64,000 nucleotides of DNA from CAYMZZ01 sp047600605 (GTDB lineage Bacteria > Bacteroidota > Bacteroidia > Chitinophagales > Chitinophagaceae), in assembly GCA_047600605.1 (NCBI GenBank), contig JASGKK010000001.1, forward strand, positions 1,178,001 to 1,242,000, written 5' to 3'. The notes under the pieces are model-generated. The model searched no databases, had not been told where the DNA came from, and saw only the letters and a program-made list of their open reading frames with translations. Positions 59,239 through 64,000 of the stretch are shown here, piece after piece; positions within the stretch are counted from its first letter, which is position 1, and every line of letters starts with the position of its first letter. Made by a program: the position numbers and the translations under genes.

Positions 59239-61203
59239 TTAATTACGGCTCAGGTCACTTTGTGTGGTTTTCTTTGTGGCGGTGAGTGCTCCTGCGTTTT
59301 CTACCAGGCGGATGAACTCTGCACGGTATCCTTCTTCATCATCACCTCTGGCCTTACGTGCCAGCTCAACTACCTGGTCAAACGAAGCATCGGAGATAAA
59401 CTCTGACTTACGCAGCAGCATCCCAAACTCGGCAACGGCTGCAGCAAAACGGAAATTGGCAGATGTGGCGCTCAGTTTCAATTCCTGGTCACGCAAGGGA
59501 TGTTCAATCAGTTTGCTCACCTCTCCGTCGGGTGCTTTGTAACGAAACTTAACCGTCATAATCTCATCTGTCTGTGCCGTCTTACTCAGGCGTTCGGGCT
59601 CCTGCTGATATTTGAGTTTATCCACATCGCGCAGGAAACTGGATTTAACACCTACCGGTATCACTTCGTACAAAGCGGTAACGGTATGTCCACTGCCCAG
59701 CTCACCGGCATCTTTGGTATCGTCATTAAAATCTTCTTTAGCCAGCAGGCGGTTTTCGTAACCAATAAGTCGATAGGCCTGTACTTTGGCCGGGTTAAAT
59801 TCTATTTGCAGTTTCACATCTTTGGCGATAGTAAACAGGGTGCCGCCAAATTCGCTTACCAGTACTTTTCGGGCTTCGCTGATGCCGTCGATATAGGCGT
59901 GATTGCCATTGCCTTTATCGGCCAGCTTTTGCATTTTATTATCCTTGTAATTGCCCATACCATAGCCGAGCACTGTCAGGAATACGCCGCTTTTACGTTC
60001 CTGTTCGATCAGTCGCTCCATAGCATCATCACTGCTTTCTCCTACATTAAAGTCGCCATCGGTACACAGGATCACGCGGTTATTTCCTTCTTTGGCAAAA
60101 TTCTCGCGGGCCAGCTTATAGGCCAGGCGAATGCCTTCACCACCGGCCGTACTGCCGCCTGACTCCAGCTTATCAATGGCGTCCTTGATCTTTATCTTCT
60201 CTTCGCCTGATGTGGGTTTCAGTACCACGCCTGCCGCACCTGCATATACTACGATCGAGACATGATCATTTTCACGTAACTGGTCGACCAGCATTTTCAG
60301 CGATGCTTTCACCAGCGGAAGTTTATTGGGTGAACTCATAGAACCCGACACATCTATCAGGAATACCAGGTTGCTGGCCGGCAGATTTTCTACCGGGATC
60401 TTCTTTCCCTGCATTCCGATCATAACCAGTTTATGTTTACGGTTCCAGGGAGCTTCGGCTATTTCTGTATGAATTGCAAATGGAGCATCACCTGAGGGCT
60501 GTGCATAATCATATTTGAAATAATTGATCATTTCTTCAATACGTACGGCACCTGCCGGCGGCAACTCGCCCTGGTTAAGAAACCGGCGGATATTGCTATA
60601 ACTTGCTGCATCTACATCAATGGAAAAAGTAGAGAGCGGATTATCGGTTGCTTTCAGAAATTTATTTTCGGCAATAGCATCATAATCTTCGGTATTACCG
60701 TACTGCTGCGGATATTCCGTTTTATATTTTTTATCCATGCTCATGGCATCGAGCCTGTTGCGGGTAATCATAGGAGCGCTGTAACCATAGCTACTCTGCA
60801 CCTGTACACCCGCTACTTTACCCGAGAGCTGCCGGCTCATATCTGCACTGGCTGTATAGGGAGCGGTAGTGCCGTAACCGACAACGACCACTTCCTCGAG
60901 GTTTTCTACATTGAGTTCAAGTTTGACATTGATCGTGGAGCGGCCGTTTACCTTAACTGTCTTGTGCTGGTATCCTACAAACATAAAGGTGAGCCGTGGT
61001 TTGGATGTGGTGAGTTTGATCCGGTAAGACCCATCTGCTTTCGTGGTAGTTCCGTTTTTGGTACCTGCCTCGATGATAGAAGTGCCGGGAATTGGCTGGC
61101 CCTTTTCATCGGATACGATACCCGATACCCACTTTTCTTCTGCTGTCTGAAAAGCCAGCATAAATGCAATAAAGGGTAACAAAAGAAAAAATATTTTTTT
61201 CAT
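59239..61203 (-). CDS. VWA-domain protein (YfbK-like) with SusC-like N-terminal segment
   Basis: This 654-residue protein has a signal peptide (LLLPFIAFMLAFQ), a CarboxypepD-regulatory-like domain (about 25-100, VSGIVSDEKGQPIPGTSI), the SusC linker EEVVVVGYGTT (104-113) and a short plug-like stretch (QLSGKVAGVQVQ). There is no plug or barrel after it: instead a YfbK-type VWA region begins at about 185 (NPLSTFSIDVDAASYSNIRRFL). The VWA MIDAS is DVSGSMS (D284, S286, S288), with FLIDVSGSMSS and VILCTDGDFNVGESSD. The fusion would expose a metal-dependent binding domain on the periplasmic or surface side. It is divergent from the sigma gene. Confidence 0.87.
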   Translation of the reverse strand: MKKIFFLLLPFIAFMLAFQTAEEKWVSGIVSDEKGQPIPGTSIIEAGTKNGTTTKADGSYRIKLTTSKPRLTFMFVGYQHKTVKVNGRSTINVKLELNVENLEEVVVVGYGTTAPYTASADMSRQLSGKVAGVQVQSSYGYSAPMITRNRLDAMSMDKKYKTEYPQQYGNTEDYDAIAENKFLKATDNPLSTFSIDVDAASYSNIRRFLNQGELPPAGAVRIEEMINYFKYDYAQPSGDAPFAIHTEIAEAPWNRKHKLVMIGMQGKKIPVENLPASNLVFLIDVSGSMSSPNKLPLVKASLKMLVDQLRENDHVSIVVYAGAAGVVLKPTSGEEKIKIKDAIDKLESGGSTAGGEGIRLAYKLARENFAKEGNNRVILCTDGDFNVGESSDDAMERLIEQERKSGVFLTVLGYGMGNYKDNKMQKLADKGNGNHAYIDGISEARKVLVSEFGGTLFTIAKDVKLQIEFNPAKVQAYRLIGYENRLLAKEDFNDDTKDAGELGSGHTVTALYEVIPVGVKSSFLRDVDKLKYQQEPERLSKTAQTDEIMTVKFRYKAPDGEVSKLIEHPLRDQELKLSATSANFRFAAAVAEFGMLLRKSEFISDASFDQVVELARKARGDDEEGYRAEFIRLVENAGALTATKKTTQSDLSRN

Positions 61204-61330
61204 ATGCCGTGTTTACGAAAAGAGATGCGGGCTTTTGAGGAAATACACAAGTTGGTCCGAAAAAATCTGCTCTTTTGTCATTAACTGCTTCTAACGTTTC
61301 GTTTTCAGTTAATTCGCTATTTTTAAGGCC

Positions 61331-61951
61331 GTGTCATTCATTCGCTCCATAGGACCTTCTGATCAGTCAGACAATGACCTGGTAGCCAGTTATCAACGAT
61401 CGGGCGACCTGTCGGTGTTGGGTGAGTTGTACAGCCGTTATATGGACCTTGTATATGGCGTGTGTCTCAAATACCTGAAGGACCCGGAACTGGCCAAGGA
61501 TGCCGTGATGCAGCTATTTGAAGAGCTGGTGGTAAAACTGAAGAAACATGAAGTGGGCAATTTTCGCGGATGGCTGCATCAAGTGGCTAAAAATCATTGC
61601 CTCATGTACTTGCGTACGCCCCGGAATTTAAAAACGGTGGAATTCAGCACGGAACTTGTGCAAAATGAAGAAACTGTGCATCTGAATGGCGTACTGGAGC
61701 GCGAAGAGAATCTGGATCGCCTGTCTTACTGCCTGGAGACACTGGCAGCCGAGCAGCAAACGACTATCCGGCTTTTTTACCTGGATAGCAAATCATACAA
61801 TGAGATTGCAGCGATCACAGGTCTGGAATGGAATAAAGTAAGGAGTTATATTCAGAATGGACGACGCAACCTGAAGACCTGTATGGATAGCAGGGAAGCG
61901 ATGGAGAGAACCAGTACAGCTACCGGAGAAGCCGGTTTGCCAATGGAATAA
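61331..61951 (+). CDS. ECF-type RNA polymerase sigma factor
   Basis: This 206-residue sigma-70-family protein has region 2 (YSRYMDLVYGVCLKYLKDPELAKDAVMQLFEEL) and region 4 (LPxx-like LAAEQQTTIRLFYLDSKSYNEIAAITGLEWNKVRSYIQNGRRNLK). It starts with GTG at 61331, which matches the family N-terminus. The gene is divergent from the VWA gene (127 bp) and 24 nt before a membrane anti-sigma-like gene, the standard sigma/anti-sigma pairing. The sigma factor probably controls one or more of the neighbouring surface genes. Confidence 0.93.
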   Translation: MSFIRSIGPSDQSDNDLVASYQRSGDLSVLGELYSRYMDLVYGVCLKYLKDPELAKDAVMQLFEELVVKLKKHEVGNFRGWLHQVAKNHCLMYLRTPRNLKTVEFSTELVQNEETVHLNGVLEREENLDRLSYCLETLAAEQQTTIRLFYLDSKSYNEIAAITGLEWNKVRSYIQNGRRNLKTCMDSREAMERTSTATGEAGLPME

Positions 61952-61975
61952 AAAACAGAGAACTTTATACATGTA

Positions 61976-62833
61976 ATGTCAAACGGATCAAACATACCAC
62001 AGTTTACAGCGGCTGATATTGAAAAATATCACCGCGGGCTGCTTTCGGCTGCAGAAATGCATGCGCTGGAAAAAGCGGCGCTGGAAGATCCGTTCCTCGC
62101 CGATGCCCTGGATGGCTATACCGAGCCGGCTGCGCAGCCACAGGCTGACCTGGCCGACCTGCAGGCCCGGCTTGCTAAAAGACTGGAAGAAAAAGAAGAA
62201 ACAAAAGTTATCCCCCTTGCTGGCAGCAAACGGCAACTGGCCCCCTGGTGGAAGGCCGCCGCAGCCGCCGTGTTGCTCGTTGGCGGAGCCGCTCTTTACC
62301 TGCAGTTGCGCAATACCGGGGAATCTCCGGTTACCCCCATTGCCCAGGCATCCGAAAAAGAGCAGCCACATATTGATGCCAAAGACAAAACAGAAACACC
62401 GGTTGCCGGCAATAATGGACTTTTCAACCCCGATTCACTGACCGGTCAGCAATCCGTTGCCAAAGGAGAAAATGCGGCGCCTGCTTTTAATAAGGCAGAG
62501 GCCATTACTCAACCAACATCGTCCGGAGTAGCTAAGGAAACCAGCGCACCGGCAGCTATTGAACAGGCAGCCCCTGTAGCAGTGCCGGCTCCCAATGAAC
62601 CGGTAGCAACCATCATACCTGTACCGGCCCCTCAGGATGCAGTCATTGCGCGCAACAAAAAAGAAGCTGCCGACAAGGAGGCACAGGAAGGTGCGCTGGC
62701 CCGGCAGCAGTCGCAGCAACGTGAAGTTGCAAAGGCGCGCGTACAGACAAGCGATAACCCTGGTCTGAACCAGGAGCTTAAAAGAAAACAGGCCCTGCGT
62801 GACGTCTTCTACCGGTTTGGACAACAACAATAA
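61976..62833 (+). CDS. Membrane anti-sigma-like protein, N-terminal part of a frameshifted gene
   Basis: This 285-residue frame begins ADIEKYHRGLLSAAEMHALEKAALEDPFLADALDGY, the cytosolic anti-sigma-like head found next to ECF sigma genes in this phylum. One membrane helix follows (about 98-112, WWKAAAAAVLLVGGAALYL), then a low-complexity Ala/Pro/Gln periplasmic linker. The frame ends in an odd tail (DVFYRFGQQQ). In relatives the linker leads into CarboxypepD and TonB-C domains, which here lie in the next frame from 62799. A +1 shift near 62798 joins them. The original would be about 500 residues. Confidence 0.85.
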   Translation: MSNGSNIPQFTAADIEKYHRGLLSAAEMHALEKAALEDPFLADALDGYTEPAAQPQADLADLQARLAKRLEEKEETKVIPLAGSKRQLAPWWKAAAAAVLLVGGAALYLQLRNTGESPVTPIAQASEKEQPHIDAKDKTETPVAGNNGLFNPDSLTGQQSVAKGENAAPAFNKAEAITQPTSSGVAKETSAPAAIEQAAPVAVPAPNEPVATIIPVPAPQDAVIARNKKEAADKEAQEGALARQQSQQREVAKARVQTSDNPGLNQELKRKQALRDVFYRFGQQQ

Positions 62834-63458
62834 TAATGCTGTTGCCTACAACTACAATCGTCAATACAATCAACGCGCCAATGTTTTCCGTGGCCGTGTA
62901 ACCGACCCTGACAATAATGCCCTGCCCTTTGCCAATATCACGAACCCGGTAGACAATATCGGCACTTATGCTGATGCAAATGGCAACTTCATACTTACCT
63001 CACCCGACTCGGTGCTGAGTGTGCAGGTACGCTCCATTGGTTTTGAAAACCGGCAATACGCCATGCGCAGCCAGGCTCCCAGCAACCAGATAACCCTGCA
63101 GGAAGATCGCAGCCTGAATGCCCGTGTACTCGATACCATTCGCCGTGTGCGCTCTGTAGCCAGCAATACCATGATACATGAAGAACCCGAACCCGCAGAT
63201 GGCTGGAATAATTATGATACTTATATCGCCAACAATCTGCAGATACCTGAAACGGTACGAATGATGGATGTGGGCAGCTCGGGCGCCGAAGTGGAAGTAA
63301 GCTTCGAAGTCAACAGATATGGACAGCCCGTAAACATTAAAATCGTACGCTCTACCTGCACCAAATGTGAGCAGGAAGCCATTCGCCTGATCAAGGAAGG
63401 CCCCCTCTGGAAAAAGAAAGGCCGCAAGAGCAAGACCCGGGTCACACTGTCTTTCTAA
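62799..63458 (+). CDS. CarboxypepD-regulatory-like plus TonB C-terminal domain, continuation of the frameshifted anti-sigma gene
   Basis: This 219-residue frame (from GTG 62799) has a CarboxypepD-regulatory-like domain (FRGRVTDPDNNALPFANIT, about 30-95) and a TonB C-terminal-like domain (about 135-219, AEVEVSFEVNRYGQPVNIKIVRSTCTKCEQEAIRLIKEGPLWKKKG). It overlaps the upstream frame by 35 nt. Without the upstream part it would lack a membrane anchor, so a split gene is far more likely than two genes. Start at GTG 62799 is only the first usable codon; coupled translation from the upstream frame is possible. Confidence 0.83.
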   Translation: MTSSTGLDNNNNNAVAYNYNRQYNQRANVFRGRVTDPDNNALPFANITNPVDNIGTYADANGNFILTSPDSVLSVQVRSIGFENRQYAMRSQAPSNQITLQEDRSLNARVLDTIRRVRSVASNTMIHEEPEPADGWNNYDTYIANNLQIPETVRMMDVGSSGAEVEVSFEVNRYGQPVNIKIVRSTCTKCEQEAIRLIKEGPLWKKKGRKSKTRVTLSF

Positions 63459-63500
63459 GTTACCTTTTATTTAATACCCGCCAGTTGGCCAGACTTCCCT

Positions 63501-63508
63501 TATTTTTG
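63501..63508 (+). promoter_or_regulatory. -7 element before the DUF2911 gene
   Basis: TATTTTTG matches TAnnTTTG and lies 22 nt before the ATG at 63530. The -33 box is not evident. Confidence 0.4.
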
Positions 63509-63529
63509 CTGCCTCTAAAACACATTGCT

Positions 63530-64000
63530 ATGAAAAGAATTTTTCTGGCGCTTACTGCCACTGCCCTGATGTTTACAGCTCAGGCCCAGTTAAAAACCCC
63601 TGCTCCGAGTCCTTCACAAACCGTTAAGCAGGAATTTGCCTTATCTTCTGTCGAATTGTCTTATTCCCGTCCGGGTATCAAGAGCCGTAAATTATATACC
63701 GATATCGCTCCTGCCGGTAAAGTGTGGCGTACAGGTGCCAATGGTGCCACTACCCTCACTTTTGGTGAAGAAGTAAATATCGGTGGTGTGAAAGTACCTG
63801 CCGGTAAATATGGCCTGCTCAGTATTCCGGATAAAAAAAGCTGGATACTCATCATCAGCAAACAAACAGATGTAACCAGCCCGGCTGCCTATAAAGCCGA
63901 AATGGATGTGGTACGTATCCCTGTAGCTGTTACTAAAACCAAAACAGCCGTAGAAACATTCACCATTCAGTTTGCCAATGTAAAATCTACCAGCCTCGAT
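63530..64000 (+). CDS. DUF2911-family exported protein (partial at the window edge)
   Basis: The frame is open to the end of the window (157 residues so far). It has a signal peptide (LTATALMFTAQAQ) and the DUF2911 pattern: SSVELSYSRPGIKSRKLYTDIAPAGKVWRTGANGATTLTFGEEVNIGGVKVPAGKYGLLSIPD, followed by WILIISKQ. The family is a Bacteroidota-type exported domain of unknown role. The C-terminus lies outside the window, so length and any fused domain are unknown. Confidence 0.9.
   Translation, partial: MKRIFLALTATALMFTAQAQLKTPAPSPSQTVKQEFALSSVELSYSRPGIKSRKLYTDIAPAGKVWRTGANGATTLTFGEEVNIGGVKVPAGKYGLLSIPDKKSWILIISKQTDVTSPAAYKAEMDVVRIPVAVTKTKTAVETFTIQFANVKSTSLD

Overview
The window looks like chromosomal DNA of a Bacteroidota member, most likely Chitinophagaceae. 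The evidence is SusC/SusD outer-membrane pairs, an Oar-like TonB receptor, type IX secretion (T9SS) C-terminal domains, a CWC/DUF5522 protein and other Bacteroidota families, almost no Shine-Dalgarno sequences, and promoters of the Bacteroidota type (TTTG, about 19 nt, TAnnTTTG). The family-level placement rests on protein recognition only.

Layout. 1-2137 carries haem synthesis (end of hemN, hemL, hemJ-like). 2138-5360 has a cobalamin riboswitch in front of metE and a small Cys-rich protein. 5361-8190 holds a palindromic element, a serine beta-lactamase-like hydrolase and an FUSC-like membrane protein. 8318-20389 is one minus-strand unit of about 12 kb with a candidate promoter and a terminator: ribokinase, GRP-family sugar transporter, IPT/Lcl lipoprotein, SusC, SusD, two DUF4832 proteins and a nucleoside hydrolase lipoprotein. 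Its content suggests capture of ribose, ribonucleosides or a ribosyl glycoside. 20546-23728 has a helical-repeat protein, a REP-type tandem repeat with a RAYT-like transposase, and clpS-aat of the N-degron pathway. 24093-30683 is a run of small accessory genes with one tRNA-Val and an orphan receiver protein.

30832-43875 holds valS, a metallopeptidase/propeller/barrel protein, an exported type-2 asparaginase, a tamB-like gene split by a frameshift, and ribBA. 44054-55987 holds a codon-biased Oar-like receptor, a DUF4846 lipoprotein, an acyl-CoA carboxylase beta subunit, rnhA, a DUF71 ATPase, a DUF6580 membrane protein, manA, yraN, a YkgJ-type protein, a lipoprotein and xerD.

56128-63458 is the most unusual part. 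On the minus strand lie a VWA protein with a SusC-like N-terminus, a plug-only T9SS protein, and two T9SS proteins that carry a Cys4 domain ahead of an internal signal sequence. Divergent from them are an ECF sigma factor and a membrane anti-sigma/CarboxypepD/TonB-C protein, the latter split by a second frameshift. I read this as a candidate surface-signalling module made from pieces of TonB/SusC systems. A DUF2911 protein runs off the right edge.

Many intergenic gaps are filled with related low-complexity words (TAAAGGGTATAAAG-like, GATTTGAAAATTTGA-like, CCACCGATCACC-like), often as inverted arms at gene ends. Everything here was read by eye; no database search was run.
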